Source of the DNA: Gemella sp. GH3
GTDB taxonomy: Bacteria; Bacillota; Bacilli; Staphylococcales; Gemellaceae
Direction: 5' to 3'
NCBI RefSeq assembly: GCF_013415425.1
Contig: NZ_JACBYC010000149.1
Coordinates: 1-36,430 of the forward strand
Length of the DNA stretch: 36,430 bases
Shown: positions 8,367 through 19,288 of the stretch, piece by piece
Layout of the letters: each line of letters starts with the position of its first letter
Numbering within the stretch: the stretch's first letter is position 1
The notes under the pieces: model-generated
Database searches by the model: none
What the model was told of the DNA's origin: nothing
Seen by the model: only the letters and a program-made list of their open reading frames with translations
Translations under genes and position numbers: made by a program

Positions 8367-8396
8367 TTGACTTGATTAATATAACAGATTTATCAT
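8367..8396 (+). promoter_or_regulatory. Candidate promoter of the metNIQ-like operon
   Basis: TTGACT (8367-8372) and TATCAT (8391-8396) are 18 bases apart, about 115 bases ahead of the ATPase start. The leader shows no SAM-I (S-box) consensus and no T-box motif. Confidence 0.4.
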
Positions 8397-8510
8397 TCGT
8401 TTTCAAACACAACTTAAAATTATAAACGTTATTAATAAATATAGATATAACAGATGTGTTTTTGTTGTTTTTCACAAAAAAAAATGATATATTTTATACG
8501 GAGGTTAATT

Positions 8511-9245
8511 ATGATTATTTCACTAAAAAATGTATCAAAAAAGTATCAAAATTCTGACTTTAAACTTAATAATATTTCTTTTAATATACAAAAAAAAGAA
8601 ATTATTGGTATTATAGGGAAAAACGGAACAGGTAAAAGTACAATTCTAAAAATGATAAACGGGTTAATATCTTATGATAGCGGGCATATATTTTACAAAG
8701 ATAAAAAATTAAAAGATATGAATGATGATGAGCTTAGAAAAATGAGAAAAAATGTTTCATACATATTTCAAAATGCTAATCTTTTGGAAGGAGAAACTGT
8801 TTTTTACAATCTATCGTTAGTATACAAAGTTAATAGACAAAAAGTAAATACGTTGGAAATAGACAAAATATTAAACTTTATGGGAATTTCCAATCTAAAA
8901 AATACTCTTTGTAGAAATATTAGTGGTGGACAACAACAAAAGGTAGCCATAGCTATGTCATTGTTACAAAATCCAGAAGTTTTATTATGTGATGAAATAA
9001 GTTCGGCACTTGACTCTAATAGCGAAAAAGAAATTTTTGATTTGCTTATTAAATTAAAAAATACTACAGATATATCTATATTACTCATTTCACACAATCT
9101 ATCTATACTAAAAAATTTTTGTGATAAAGTATTAATTATTGAAAATTCTACTATCAAAGATATAATAAAACCTATAAATAGTAAAAGTAACCATTATGAA
9201 GAAAATTACATAAAACACGTTAAGGATTTTTTATTATATGATTAA
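8511..9245 (+). CDS. MetN-like ATP-binding protein of a methionine-type ABC importer
   Basis: This 244-residue ABC ATPase has Walker A GKNGTGKST (about residues 38-46), Q-loop FQNANLLEG, signature NISGGQQQKVAIA, Walker B VLLCDEISSALD and switch His in LLISHNLS. The start at 8511 has GGAGG six bases upstream. An open frame extends upstream to 8454 but without a ribosome site. The permease and lipoprotein downstream belong to the MetI and MetQ families, so this is the MetN partner. MetN proteins are usually near 340 residues, with a C-terminal NIL/ACT domain that binds methionine and inhibits transport. This protein ends soon after the ATPase core and lacks that domain. Confidence 0.87.
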   Translation: MIISLKNVSKKYQNSDFKLNNISFNIQKKEIIGIIGKNGTGKSTILKMINGLISYDSGHIFYKDKKLKDMNDDELRKMRKNVSYIFQNANLLEGETVFYNLSLVYKVNRQKVNTLEIDKILNFMGISNLKNTLCRNISGGQQQKVAIAMSLLQNPEVLLCDEISSALDSNSEKEIFDLLIKLKNTTDISILLISHNLSILKNFCDKVLIIENSTIKDIIKPINSKSNHYEENYIKHVKDFLLYD

Positions 9246-9900
9246 ATTAATAGAACGTAATTTCGAAAAAATTGTAGAAGCTTTTTGGGAAACTAACTTT
9301 ATGTTGTTTACATCAATGTTTCTCTGCATAATATTAGCAATTCCTCTAGGAATTTTACTATTTTCTTTCAAAAAACAATATTTATTAAATAAACCTTTAG
9401 CATATCAAATACTAAGTATATTATTAAATACCATTAGAAGTGTTCCATTCTTAATATTTATTTTTATATTGATACCAGTTAATCGTTTTATATTTAATAC
9501 ATCATTTGGAAACATAGCAGCAATTTTACCTCTAACATTAGTTTCAGTCAGTTTGTACTCACGCTTTGTTGAACAAGCTTTGCTAAATATACCTACAAAG
9601 ATTGTAGATAGAGCAGTAAGTATGGGCGCATCGAAAATACAAATAATTAGATACTTTTTTATCCCGTATATAAAAGTTGATTTAATATTATCATTTACGT
9701 CAGTTACGATAAGTGTTCTTTCTTATTCAACAGTTATGGGAGTTATTGGCGCAGGAGGTCTAGGAGAGTTTGCATATAGATATGGATATCAAGAATACGA
9801 TTATCCTCTTATGTACCTAGTAGTGATTATATTTATAATTTACGTCTACATTATTCAAAACTTAGGCTACTTCGTAGCAAACAAAATTTTAAAAAAATAG
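9238..9900 (+). CDS. metI: MetI-like permease of a methionine-type ABC importer
   Basis: This 220-residue permease has about five membrane segments. It carries the MetI-type EAA loop at about residues 105-140 (FVEQALLNIPTKIVDRAVSM, then GASKIQII), which contacts the ATPase, and the conserved GVIGAGGLGEFAYRYGYQEY block. The family imports D/L-methionine and related compounds. Its start codon overlaps the end of the ATPase gene by 8 bases, indicating translational coupling, and the lipoprotein gene follows after 10 bases. Confidence 0.92.
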   Translation: MIKLIERNFEKIVEAFWETNFMLFTSMFLCIILAIPLGILLFSFKKQYLLNKPLAYQILSILLNTIRSVPFLIFIFILIPVNRFIFNTSFGNIAAILPLTLVSVSLYSRFVEQALLNIPTKIVDRAVSMGASKIQIIRYFFIPYIKVDLILSFTSVTISVLSYSTVMGVIGAGGLGEFAYRYGYQEYDYPLMYLVVIIFIIYVYIIQNLGYFVANKILKK

Positions 9901-9910
9901 GAGTATAAAA

Positions 9911-10723
9911 ATGAAAAAAACATTGTCAATTTTCGCAAGTGTCGTAGCATTGGTATTATTAATAACTGGTTGCTCATCTAATTTAGAAACAAAAAAAGAA
10001 AAAACTGTAGTTAAGGTAGCTTCACATACAGCACCTATGACAGATATGCTAGAATTAATAAAAGATGATTTAGATAAAGAAGGGTATAAACTTGAAATAG
10101 TTAAAGTATCTGATAATGTACAAGCTAATGTAGCTTTGAAAAACAAAGAAGTAGATGCAAACTTCTTCCAACATAAACTTTTTATGCAAATGTTTAACGA
10201 AGGAAACAACGCTAATTTAGTACAAGTTCAACCAATATATGATGCAGTAGTTGGATTTTACTCTAAGGATATTAAAAATATAAATGATCTAAAAGATGGA
10301 GCAGATGTAGCTATACCTTCTGATCCTACTAATATGACTAGAGCTTTAAGATTACTTGCAGAACACAAAGTAATAACATTAAAAGATCCTAATAGTTTCT
10401 CTGTTACTGTAGACGATATATCAGAAAACAACAAAAATCTAAAATTCTCTCCAATATCACTACTAAATCTAAATGAAGCTTATAACGAAAAAGATTTAGT
10501 ATTCAATTATCCTGCATATATCACAAAAATAGGTCTTAGCCCAGAAAAAGATGCTTTAATAGTAGAAAAAACTGGAGATCTTACTTATGCCGTATCTCTA
10601 GTTGCACGTGAAGATAATAAAGATACAGAAATGGTAAAAGCTGTTCAAAAAGCATTAACTAACAGTAAAATAAAAGATTTCATAGACAACAAATTAAATA
10701 ATGTAGCCAAAAAAGCATTTTAA
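9911..10723 (+). CDS. metQ: MetQ/NlpA-family substrate-binding lipoprotein
   Basis: This 270-residue lipoprotein has a signal peptide ending in the lipobox LITGC (Cys 21), which would anchor it to the outer face of the membrane. The mature part is NlpA/MetQ-like: VKVASHTAPMTDMLELIKDDL, the NVALKNKEVDANFFQHKLFM segment and the DPTNMTRALRLLAEHKVITL block are characteristic. It supplies substrate, most likely methionine, to the MetI-like permease. It is the last gene of the three-gene operon and is followed directly by a strong bidirectional terminator. Confidence 0.93.
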   Translation: MKKTLSIFASVVALVLLITGCSSNLETKKEKTVVKVASHTAPMTDMLELIKDDLDKEGYKLEIVKVSDNVQANVALKNKEVDANFFQHKLFMQMFNEGNNANLVQVQPIYDAVVGFYSKDIKNINDLKDGADVAIPSDPTNMTRALRLLAEHKVITLKDPNSFSVTVDDISENNKNLKFSPISLLNLNEAYNEKDLVFNYPAYITKIGLSPEKDALIVEKTGDLTYAVSLVAREDNKDTEMVKAVQKALTNSKIKDFIDNKLNNVAKKAF

Positions 10724-10724
10724 T

Positions 10725-10762
10725 AAAAAAGTTATAGCAATAATTATTGCTATAACTTTTTT
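10725..10762 (+). terminator. Bidirectional terminator between metQ and the sensor kinase
   Basis: This perfect 38-base palindrome has a GTTATAGCAATAA arm, with A6 on the left and T6 on the right. It can end transcription of metQ from the left and of the kinase operon from the right. Confidence 0.88.
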
Positions 10763-10772
10763 ATTAATTATA

Positions 10773-12005
10773 TTATCTTTTACCGTTTTTATTAAATCTT
10801 ATTTCAACAACAAATTCATTATCTTTTGGAGCATATGCAAAAGCATAAGAATTGTGTTTTTTTACTATTAAATTCGCCAAAGATAAACCTATACCATAGC
10901 CTTTTATCTTACTATTACGAGATTCATCCAAACGATAAAATCTATCAAAAACTTTACTTAAATCCCCTTGTTTTACGCCTTGTGCATTATTTTTCACAAA
11001 TAAATATACAAACTTTTTGGTATTATATAAGGATAAAGATATTTTGCTATCCTTATCAGCATACTTTATAGCATTATCTAGTAATATATCTATTACTTGA
11101 ACTATAGTCTGCTCCTCTCCCACATAATAAACATCTTCTTCAATAGTAGCCTCTATTTCTTTAAAATTAAAGCTGGCCATCTCTTCAAAATCTTCTACCC
11201 TAGATTTTACTAAATCTGTCATAGAAAATTGTGTTTTTTCTATACTATCTCTTTCTTCTACTCTACTAAAAGCCACCAAACTATTAATTAAATGAGTAAG
11301 TCTTTCTATCTGATTATGAATATTGCTTATCCATTTAGACTTACCGTTCTCCATTTCTAAAACATCAGCATTAGAACCGATAATAGTTAACGGCGTTTTT
11401 AGTTCATGACTAGCATCTGTTATAAATTGTTTTTGTTTTTGGTAATTTTCTTCTATAGGAGCTATTATTTTTTGCGATAATACCGTAACTAAAATAGAAA
11501 CCGCACCTATAATTATTAACGCTATAATAATACTATTTTTGAGAAAATCAAAAAACATTACTAACTCACGTTCGCAATCAACAAAAATTACAAAATTCCC
11601 ATAACTTTTAGTAGCATAAGTATATTTATAGTAGTCTACATACCCTTTATCGTGTTTTCGTGATATAGCTTTTTCTACAACTAATTGAGAATTTTTCGCC
11701 TCTAACAAGTTACCTCGATTATAAATATGTATTATGTTTTTATTCTCATCTAATTCTGCAACAAAAACGGCGTTAAAAAAAAGTTTATCCGTTGACAATA
11801 TTCCCTTTTTGCTATTTACTGAATATTCTTCTAATAAATTGATTAATATATTATCATCATTTTTGATTTTATTTAATACTTCATCATTTTGATTAGTAAT
11901 ATTAGTATAATATATTATGTTTATAATAAAAAATACCAGTGCAATAACAAAAGTTGTTGTAAATACTGATATTAGGATAAATTTCTTTTTTAGAGATTTA
12001 ATCAT
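10773..12005 (-). CDS. Membrane sensor histidine kinase
   Basis: This 410-residue two-component kinase has TM1 at about residues 8-32, an extracytoplasmic sensor of about 120 residues, and TM2 at about 158-180. The H-box FITDASHELKTPLTII carries the phospho-accepting His near residue 201. The N-box is ILLDNAIKYAD and the G-box is KGYGIGLSLANLIVKKH. The sensor domain shows no recognisable binding fold. The gene overlaps the response-regulator gene by 8 bases, so the pair is one operon. I cannot tie the pair to a named pneumococcal or staphylococcal system. Confidence 0.93.
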   Translation of the reverse strand: MIKSLKKKFILISVFTTTFVIALVFFIINIIYYTNITNQNDEVLNKIKNDDNILINLLEEYSVNSKKGILSTDKLFFNAVFVAELDENKNIIHIYNRGNLLEAKNSQLVVEKAISRKHDKGYVDYYKYTYATKSYGNFVIFVDCERELVMFFDFLKNSIIIALIIIGAVSILVTVLSQKIIAPIEENYQKQKQFITDASHELKTPLTIIGSNADVLEMENGKSKWISNIHNQIERLTHLINSLVAFSRVEERDSIEKTQFSMTDLVKSRVEDFEEMASFNFKEIEATIEEDVYYVGEEQTIVQVIDILLDNAIKYADKDSKISLSLYNTKKFVYLFVKNNAQGVKQGDLSKVFDRFYRLDESRNSKIKGYGIGLSLANLIVKKHNSYAFAYAPKDNEFVVEIRFNKNGKR

Positions 12006-12675
12006 CTATTTCCTCCAATGTGTACCCCACATTTCTAGTTGCTTTAATTTGTATATTAGCATTCAATGCTTTTAATTTTCTTCTCAAATAAGAAATATTA
12101 ACCCAGACAACATTTATTTCTGAGTCACTATCATAACCCCATATTTTTTCCAAAAAATTCTCCGTAGGAATTACATTCCAAGGATTACGAATAAGCATTT
12201 CCATAATTTGAAACTCTTTATTTGAAAGTCTAAAACTATCTGTTTTTGTAGAAAGCTCGAAAGTTAGTTTATTTAACTTAACATTTCCAAACTCCAATTC
12301 GTTACTAGTAAACGTTGCTTGTCTTCTTGTCATAGAACGTACCCTAGCTAATAACTCTTTTGTAGAGAATGGCTTCGTTAAATAGTCATCTGCACCACTG
12401 TCAAGCCCTTCTACCTTATCTTCTACTTCAGATTTTGCCGTCAACAATAACACCGGTGTATGTTTTTTTGATTCCCTTAGCTTTTTAACCACCGATATTC
12501 CATCCATCTCCGGCATCATAACATCTAAAATAGCACCATCATAATCATCTAATAATAAATAATCTAATGCGTCCTTCCCATTATGAACAGTATCTACTGA
12601 ATAATTATTATGCTTTAGCATCATTTCTAACGCTTCAGCTAATTCATATTCGTCCTCTGCCAATAACAATTTCAT
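11998..12675 (-). CDS. OmpR/PhoB-family response regulator
   Basis: This 225-residue regulator has a receiver domain with acidic pocket E7/D8, phospho-acceptor Asp 51 (AILDVMMPEMDG), Thr 79 and Lys 101 (LTKPF). The C-terminal winged helix spans about residues 125-222 (LSNKEFQIMEMLIRNP, IWGYDSDSEINVVWVNISYL, ATRNVGYTL). The ATG at 12675 is preceded by GGAGG. An in-frame TTG five codons upstream overlaps that ribosome site and is not used here. Three TTTAAA boxes with 10- and 20-base spacing lie upstream and could be its own binding site. Confidence 0.94.
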   Translation of the reverse strand: MKLLLAEDEYELAEALEMMLKHNNYSVDTVHNGKDALDYLLLDDYDGAILDVMMPEMDGISVVKKLRESKKHTPVLLLTAKSEVEDKVEGLDSGADDYLTKPFSTKELLARVRSMTRRQATFTSNELEFGNVKLNKLTFELSTKTDSFRLSNKEFQIMEMLIRNPWNVIPTENFLEKIWGYDSDSEINVVWVNISYLRRKLKALNANIQIKATRNVGYTLEEIDD

Positions 12676-12993
12676 ATATACTACCTCCAAATTTTACATA
12701 TAAATAATTCTTATATTATTGTACTTTAAACAACTAAAATTTAGTTTAAATATATTTAAAAAATTACTTTTATAATGAATACAATTACATTTTTTCTGTT
12801 AATTATTAATTAAAACTATTAAATATTATTTGTGAAAAAATCTAAACATAAATCAATAATACATCAAATTACCAGAGTAAAAAATATTTTCAAAAATAAT
12901 ATGACTTATTAAAGTTTAATTTTTACAAATTATATCATTTTGAAAATATTTATTTATAACTTAATAAATGAGTTATTTTTATTATATTATATT
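12676..12993 (-). promoter_or_regulatory. 318-base AT-rich gap: TTTAAA direct repeats and long inverted repeat
   Basis: No gene is visible in this gap between rpiA and the response regulator. TTTAAA occurs at 12725, 12745 and 12755 (spacings 20 and 10), and a 15-base palindrome (AACTAAAATTTAGTT) lies between two of the copies. The 10-base phasing resembles OmpR-type operators. Further right is a perfect 14-bp inverted repeat, 12882-12895 with 12938-12951. A weak 6-bp hairpin (12956-12976) could help end rpiA transcription. Confidence 0.35.
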
Positions 12994-13668
12994 TTATTTG
13001 CTATAGTTAGTTATTAAAACTGGTCCTTCTGACGTTCCTTTTATACAGTATTTACACATATTCAAAAATAAACCATGCTCCAATACCCCTACTATGTTTG
13101 ATAGCTTATTTTTTACATCTTCTATATCAAAACCATAACCTAAGTGTAAATCAACTATATAATTATTATTGTCAGTTATAAGAACTTCATTATCTTTAAT
13201 TCTTAGAACAGGATTTAGACCTTGTTCTTTCATTTTACGAATTGTATGACTATATCCAAAAGGTAAAATTTCAACTGGCAAATTAAATCCACCTAATTTT
13301 TCAACATCTTTTGTTTCATCATAAATCCAAACTACAGTATCCGTTATATCTGCTACAATTTTTTCTCTAAAAAGTGCTGCTCCGCCACCTTTTATAGCAT
13401 TAAAATTTTTATCAATCTCATCTACGCCATCTACTGTAACATCTATACGATCTACTTCTTCTAAATTTTTCACAACTAGACCTAAACTTTTGGCTAGCTC
13501 TATACTTTGTATAGATGTAGACACTAGCTCTACTTTCAGACCATTTTTTACTTTTTCTGCAATAGCATGAATAAAATAATATACCGTAGACCCTGTTCCT
13601 AAACCTACAATCATTCCATCTTTTACAAAATCTACCGCCTTATACCCTACTTGCTCTTTTAAATTCAT
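12994..13668 (-). CDS. rpiA: RpiA: ribose-5-phosphate isomerase A
   Basis: This 224-residue enzyme interconverts ribose 5-phosphate and ribulose 5-phosphate in the pentose phosphate pathway. Diagnostic segments are GLGTGSTVYYFI (phosphate loop, about residues 22-33), TVDGVDEIDKNFNAIKGGGAALFREK (catalytic region with Asp and Glu) and the VEILPFGYS block. The start chosen is the ATG at 13668, which gives the usual family length and leaves a 25-base gap after tyrS. The open frame extends 13 codons further, to 13707, overlapping tyrS by 14 bases without a clear ribosome site. It is probably co-transcribed with tyrS. Confidence 0.95.
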   Translation of the reverse strand: MNLKEQVGYKAVDFVKDGMIVGLGTGSTVYYFIHAIAEKVKNGLKVELVSTSIQSIELAKSLGLVVKNLEEVDRIDVTVDGVDEIDKNFNAIKGGGAALFREKIVADITDTVVWIYDETKDVEKLGGFNLPVEILPFGYSHTIRKMKEQGLNPVLRIKDNEVLITDNNNYIVDLHLGYGFDIEDVKNKLSNIVGVLEHGLFLNMCKYCIKGTSEGPVLITNYSK

Positions 13669-13693
13669 AGTACCTTGCTTCCCTTCTAAAATA

Positions 13694-14965
<1,272 letters not shown>

Positions 14966-15091
14966 TTATGTTAAGTTTATCACTAAATAATTATAACATA
15001 TATATAGTGCTATTATCCACATTTCATCAAATTAATTTTATAATTATATGATAAAGTAAACATTTTCTTTATGAAAGTTTGAAATTTAATA

Positions 15092-15120
15092 TTGATTATA
15101 TTTTCAATATAAGATAATAT
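15092..15120 (+). promoter_or_regulatory. Predicted promoter of the MFS transporter gene
   Basis: TTGATT (15092-15097) and TAATAT (15115-15120) are 17 bases apart, about 100 bases upstream of the start codon. Confidence 0.45.
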
Positions 15121-15223
15121 AATAATTATTCTATAAACTAGATATATTTATATTAACTGAATATAAAGAAATTAAAATCATTTTCTTATTTTCATTTTTA
15201 TATTTATTAGAAAGGATTTATTT

Positions 15224-16528
15224 ATGAACAATCAAATTACTAGTATGCCTTCTAAGACAAAAGGAATATTTATGTTTGTCTTATTACTTTTTGCATATGT
15301 TGTATTTGCTACTAACTGGGTAGCTGGATCTAATTTATCCAAACAAATTACACACTACTATTTTAACGGAAAAGAAGTTTCCCCGATAATTTCTGAAGTA
15401 GTTAACTACACAATTACAATAGCTAGAATTATATCAAATTTACTAGCCGCTTATATTCTAATAAAATTGAATCCTAGAAAAGCTGTTATTTTCGCATTAA
15501 TTTGTTTATCATTTTCTTTTGTAGCTATATTTAGTCCTAATTACTGGCTATATACATTTGCTAGAATGATTATGGCATTTGGTGGATCAATGATTATAGT
15601 TTTTATAAATACATTCGTGGCTAAATTTGTATCAAAAGATAAAAGAATTATTACAAGTGCATTAACTACTGCAGCATACAACTTTGGAGCCGCCTTAGTA
15701 GCTATCTTGTTCTATATTTTCAAAGATATGTTTATCAGTAATTGGCGCTACACTATGATAGGATTTAGTATATTTAGTATAGTACTGTTAGTTACTTGGA
15801 CTATTATTGCAGAAGATTTCAAACCAACTGTAACTTGGAAAACACCTAACTATTTCGTCCAAAAATTATATTTAGAATCACTAGAAAACTCTAGCACTAC
15901 TAAAAGTAACAAGTCTTATACTTACAAAGATGCATTCAAAGATAAATTTATTTATTTCTTCGCATTAGGTTTCGGTGGATTCTTATTCTTATATGTTATG
16001 CCACTAGTTTCTTTACCTAATAAAGTAGCTCAAGCTGTGGGTGGAAATTTCAAACCAGAATTTATGATTCTATCAGTAACTCTAGGTGGTATTATAGGTA
16101 CTATTGTTAGTATGTTCTTTAGTAAATTACGATTTAGAAGAAAGCCGTTCTTAATTGCTCACGGTATTTTAATGATTTCTTCTATGTTCATTGGTCTTCA
16201 GGTAGTTTATTATAACCCTAATTTAGCATACTCACTATTTGCAATTTCTGGGTTCTTTATGTATTCACAATACCCTGTATATCTAAACTACCCTTACGAA
16301 TTACCAGAAGTCTCTTCACAAAAATTAACTATTATGTTTGGAGTATTTTGGGCTTTTGGATACGCAATATATACTATATTTAACTTCTTATGGAGTATAA
16401 TTCTACAAAATTACGGCTATAATACATCTATTATGTTTTATATTTTGGCTAGCTGTAGTTATGTTATTTTCATCTTTACATTCCCAGAAACTATGAAAAA
16501 AATAAATAAAAAGAAATCTGAAGTATAA
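15224..16528 (+). CDS. Major facilitator superfamily (MFS) transporter
   Basis: This 434-residue integral membrane protein has about 12 hydrophobic segments in two halves, with a longer charged loop near the middle (about residues 205-245). The first helix (GIFMFVLLLFAYVVFATNWV) and the ARMIMAFGGSMII helix are typical of the superfamily. Nothing identifies the substrate, and anion, organic acid or drug export are all possible. The AAAGGA site fits the ATG at 15224. The gene is a single transcription unit: its promoter is upstream, and its terminator stem begins within the last coding codons. Confidence 0.85.
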   Translation: MNNQITSMPSKTKGIFMFVLLLFAYVVFATNWVAGSNLSKQITHYYFNGKEVSPIISEVVNYTITIARIISNLLAAYILIKLNPRKAVIFALICLSFSFVAIFSPNYWLYTFARMIMAFGGSMIIVFINTFVAKFVSKDKRIITSALTTAAYNFGAALVAILFYIFKDMFISNWRYTMIGFSIFSIVLLVTWTIIAEDFKPTVTWKTPNYFVQKLYLESLENSSTTKSNKSYTYKDAFKDKFIYFFALGFGGFLFLYVMPLVSLPNKVAQAVGGNFKPEFMILSVTLGGIIGTIVSMFFSKLRFRRKPFLIAHGILMISSMFIGLQVVYYNPNLAYSLFAISGFFMYSQYPVYLNYPYELPEVSSQKLTIMFGVFWAFGYAIYTIFNFLWSIILQNYGYNTSIMFYILASCSYVIFIFTFPETMKKINKKKSEV

Positions 16529-16548
16529 AAACTTCAGATTTCTTTTTG
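16511..16548 (+). terminator. Terminator overlapping the end of the MFS gene
   Basis: A 14-bp perfect stem (16511-16524 with 16531-16544) and 6-base loop are followed by TTTTG. The left arm encodes the final residues KKSEV, and the stop codon lies in the loop. The T/A-rich flanks also allow it to act on valS transcription from the other side. Confidence 0.82.
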
Positions 16549-16588
16549 TTGTAATAACTATTATTTAATAAACATATATTAAGAAAAA

Positions 16589-19231
16589 TTATTTAATTTT
16601 ATTTAAAGAGTCTAATCTATTTACCACATTCTCATATTGTTCTTCATATAATGCTTTTTTATCTTGTTCTTTTTCTACAATATCCTTTGGAGCTGATGCT
16701 ACAAATCGTTCATTAGATAATTTTTTATCTACACGCTCAATTTCTTTTCTCAACTTATCAAGCTCTTTATTTAGACGCTCTTTTTCTTTTTCAATATCAA
16801 TTAAATCTGCCAATGAAACATATATTTCTAATCCTGGTAAAATTCTACTTATATCTGTATCACTTACCTCAATTTCCTTTTCAATAATTAACTCACTAGG
16901 CTTAGCAAATTTTTCTAAATACGCAGAACAAGAAGTCAGTGCATCTTTAATTTCTTCTTTAGCATATTTTATTTTTATTGGTATCTCTCTAGACATAGGT
17001 GCATTTACTTCGCTACGTATGTTACGAACAGCTACAATAACATCTTGAATAAGCTTCATAGCTTCTGTTGCTTCTTCAAAAATTAAGTCTTCATTTATTT
17101 CAACAAATTCTGAAGTTACAATACTTTCTCCAACGTGCGGTAAATTTTGCCATATTTCTTCTGTAACAAAAGGCATAAATGGATGTAACATTTTCAATGA
17201 AGCATCTAAAACATATACTAATATTGATTTTGTAGTTTGTTTTTTCTCTTCATCATCACCATTTAGTGCAATCTTAGCAATTTCTATATACCAAGAACAA
17301 TACTCTTCCCAAATAAAATTATAAAGAATTCTAGAAGCTTCTCCAAATTCATATTTTTCAAATAAACGTTCATAATCTCGTATAGTTTCTGCTAGTCTAG
17401 TTAATATATATTTATCAGCATGACTTTTTTCTCCTGATAAATATATATCTTCATAAGACATATCTCCTAAATTCATAATAACAAATCTAGAAGCATTCCA
17501 AATTTTATTTATAAAATTCCAACTAGCTTCTATTTTTTCTGTAGAATATCGTAAATCTTGCCCCGGGGTAGAGTTAGTTGCTAAGAAATAACGTAAGCTA
17601 TCTGCTCCATATTTATCTATGACTTCCATAGGATCTACACCATTTCCTAAAGATTTACTCATTTTACGTCCTTGTTCATCACGTACTAAACCATGTATCA
17701 AAGTATCCTTGAATGGACGTTCTCCAGTAAACTCTAAACCTTGGAAAATCATACGTGCCACCCAGAAGAATATAATATCATACCCTGTTACTAAACAATC
17801 AGTTGGGAAATAACGTTTGTAATCTTCACTATCTTCATTAGGCCAACCTAACGTTGAAAAAGGCCATAAGGCTGATGAATACCACGTATCTAAAACATCT
17901 TCATCTTGTGTGTAATTTTCTATATCTTTTGGAGGATTTACTCCTACATATATATCTCCTGTTTCATTATGATACCATGCGGGTATTCTATGGCCCCACC
18001 AAAGCTGTCTAGAAATACACCAATCTTGAATATTTTCCATCCAACCGCTAAATGTACTTTCAAAGCGTTGAGGGTGAAAGTTAACTTTTTTATCTTCATC
18101 TTTCTGATTATCCAAAGATTTATCTGCTAATGGTTGCATATTTACAAACCATTGTTTTGACAAGTAAGGCTCGACTACTGCTCCACTTCTTTCTGAATGT
18201 CCTACAGAATGTACATGTTTTTCTACTTTAAAACATATTCCTTCATCTTGTAAATCTTTTATTAGATTTTTTCTACATTCAAATCTATCTTGACCAGCAT
18301 ATTTATCAGCATAGTCATTCATTATTGCACCTTCATCCATAACAATAATACTTTCAAGATTATGTCTATTACCTACTTCAAAATCATTAGGATCATGTGC
18401 TGGTGTAATCTTAACTACTCCACTTCCAAAATCCATTTCTACATAATCATCTGCTATTACTGGAATTTCTTTATTTAATACTGGTAATAAAACTTTCTTA
18501 CCTATATATTTTTTATATCTTTCATCTTTTGGGTTGACAGCTACAGCTGTATCTCCAAAGATAGTTTCTGGTCTAGTTGTTGCTACTTCTAAATAATCTC
18601 CGCTTCCATCAGCTAAGAAATATTTTAAATGATAAAACGCCCCTTCTACATCTTCATAAATAACTTCTATATTTGATAATGCTGTGCGTTGAGCTGGATC
18701 CCAATTAATAATTCGCTCTCCACGATAAATTATCCCTTTATTATAGTGGTCAACAAATATTTTAGTTACAGCATCATTCAAACCTTTATCAAGTGTAAAT
18801 CTCTCTCGTGAATAGTCTAGACCTAGTCCCATTTTTGCCCATTGCTCACGAATATAGCTAGCATATTCTTCTTTCCATTCCCAAGCTTTTTCCAAAAACT
18901 TTTCACGTCCTATATCGTGACGTAAAATACCATCTTCACGTAATTTTGCTTCAACTTTAGCTTGAGTTGATATTCCTGCATGATCCATACCCGGAAGATA
19001 CAACACATCAAATCCTTTCAAACGTTTATAACGTGTTAACATATCTTGTAACGTTGTATCCCAAGCATGTCCTATATGCAATTTCCCAGTAACGTTTGGT
19101 GGTGGAATAACTATAGTGTATTGATTTTTTTTACTTTTATTATTTGCCTTAAAAACCTCTTTTTCTAACCACCATTGATATCTATTTTTTTCAACTTCTT
19201 GTGGATTATATTTCGTTGACATTTCTGACAT
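16589..19231 (-). CDS. valS: ValS: valyl-tRNA synthetase
   Basis: This 880-residue class I synthetase has HIGH motif HIGH in [16 protein letters not shown] (about residues 42-57), an editing CP1 domain ([21 protein letters not shown]), and KMSKS in [15 protein letters not shown]. An anticodon-binding domain and a C-terminal Val-specific coiled coil follow (about residues 810-880, rich in Lys/Glu/Leu). The editing domain removes misactivated Thr. AAAGGAG precedes the ATG at 19231. A T-box leader with a GTA (Val) specifier lies upstream, so uncharged tRNA-Val should turn expression on. Confidence 0.97.
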   Translation of the reverse strand: MSEMSTKYNPQEVEKNRYQWWLEKEVFKANNKSKKNQYTIVIPPPNVTGKLHIGHAWDTTLQDMLTRYKRLKGFDVLYLPGMDHAGISTQAKVEAKLREDGILRHDIGREKFLEKAWEWKEEYASYIREQWAKMGLGLDYSRERFTLDKGLNDAVTKIFVDHYNKGIIYRGERIINWDPAQRTALSNIEVIYEDVEGAFYHLKYFLADGSGDYLEVATTRPETIFGDTAVAVNPKDERYKKYIGKKVLLPVLNKEIPVIADDYVEMDFGSGVVKITPAHDPNDFEVGNRHNLESIIVMDEGAIMNDYADKYAGQDRFECRKNLIKDLQDEGICFKVEKHVHSVGHSERSGAVVEPYLSKQWFVNMQPLADKSLDNQKDEDKKVNFHPQRFESTFSGWMENIQDWCISRQLWWGHRIPAWYHNETGDIYVGVNPPKDIENYTQDEDVLDTWYSSALWPFSTLGWPNEDSEDYKRYFPTDCLVTGYDIIFFWVARMIFQGLEFTGERPFKDTLIHGLVRDEQGRKMSKSLGNGVDPMEVIDKYGADSLRYFLATNSTPGQDLRYSTEKIEASWNFINKIWNASRFVIMNLGDMSYEDIYLSGEKSHADKYILTRLAETIRDYERLFEKYEFGEASRILYNFIWEEYCSWYIEIAKIALNGDDEEKKQTTKSILVYVLDASLKMLHPFMPFVTEEIWQNLPHVGESIVTSEFVEINEDLIFEEATEAMKLIQDVIVAVRNIRSEVNAPMSREIPIKIKYAKEEIKDALTSCSAYLEKFAKPSELIIEKEIEVSDTDISRILPGLEIYVSLADLIDIEKEKERLNKELDKLRKEIERVDKKLSNERFVASAPKDIVEKEQDKKALYEEQYENVVNRLDSLNKIK

Positions 19232-19288
19232 AATGATTCTCCTTTACTATTTTATAAACTAAACTTCATCAAAATTATTAGAAAAAAA

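Noticed and set aside
8263-8475. A 70-codon ORF overlapping the LacI-type regulator start by 4 bases
   Set aside because: It would start at GTG with no Shine-Dalgarno, has no recognisable motif, and covers promoters for both flanking genes.
8397-8510. A SAM riboswitch (S-box) or T-box before the methionine-type importer
   Set aside because: The leader is too short and AT-rich and shows none of the conserved S-box or T-box sequence.
12676-12690. An upstream TTG start for the response regulator
   Set aside because: It overlaps the GGAGG site that serves the ATG at 12675, and the extra five residues precede the normal receiver-domain start.
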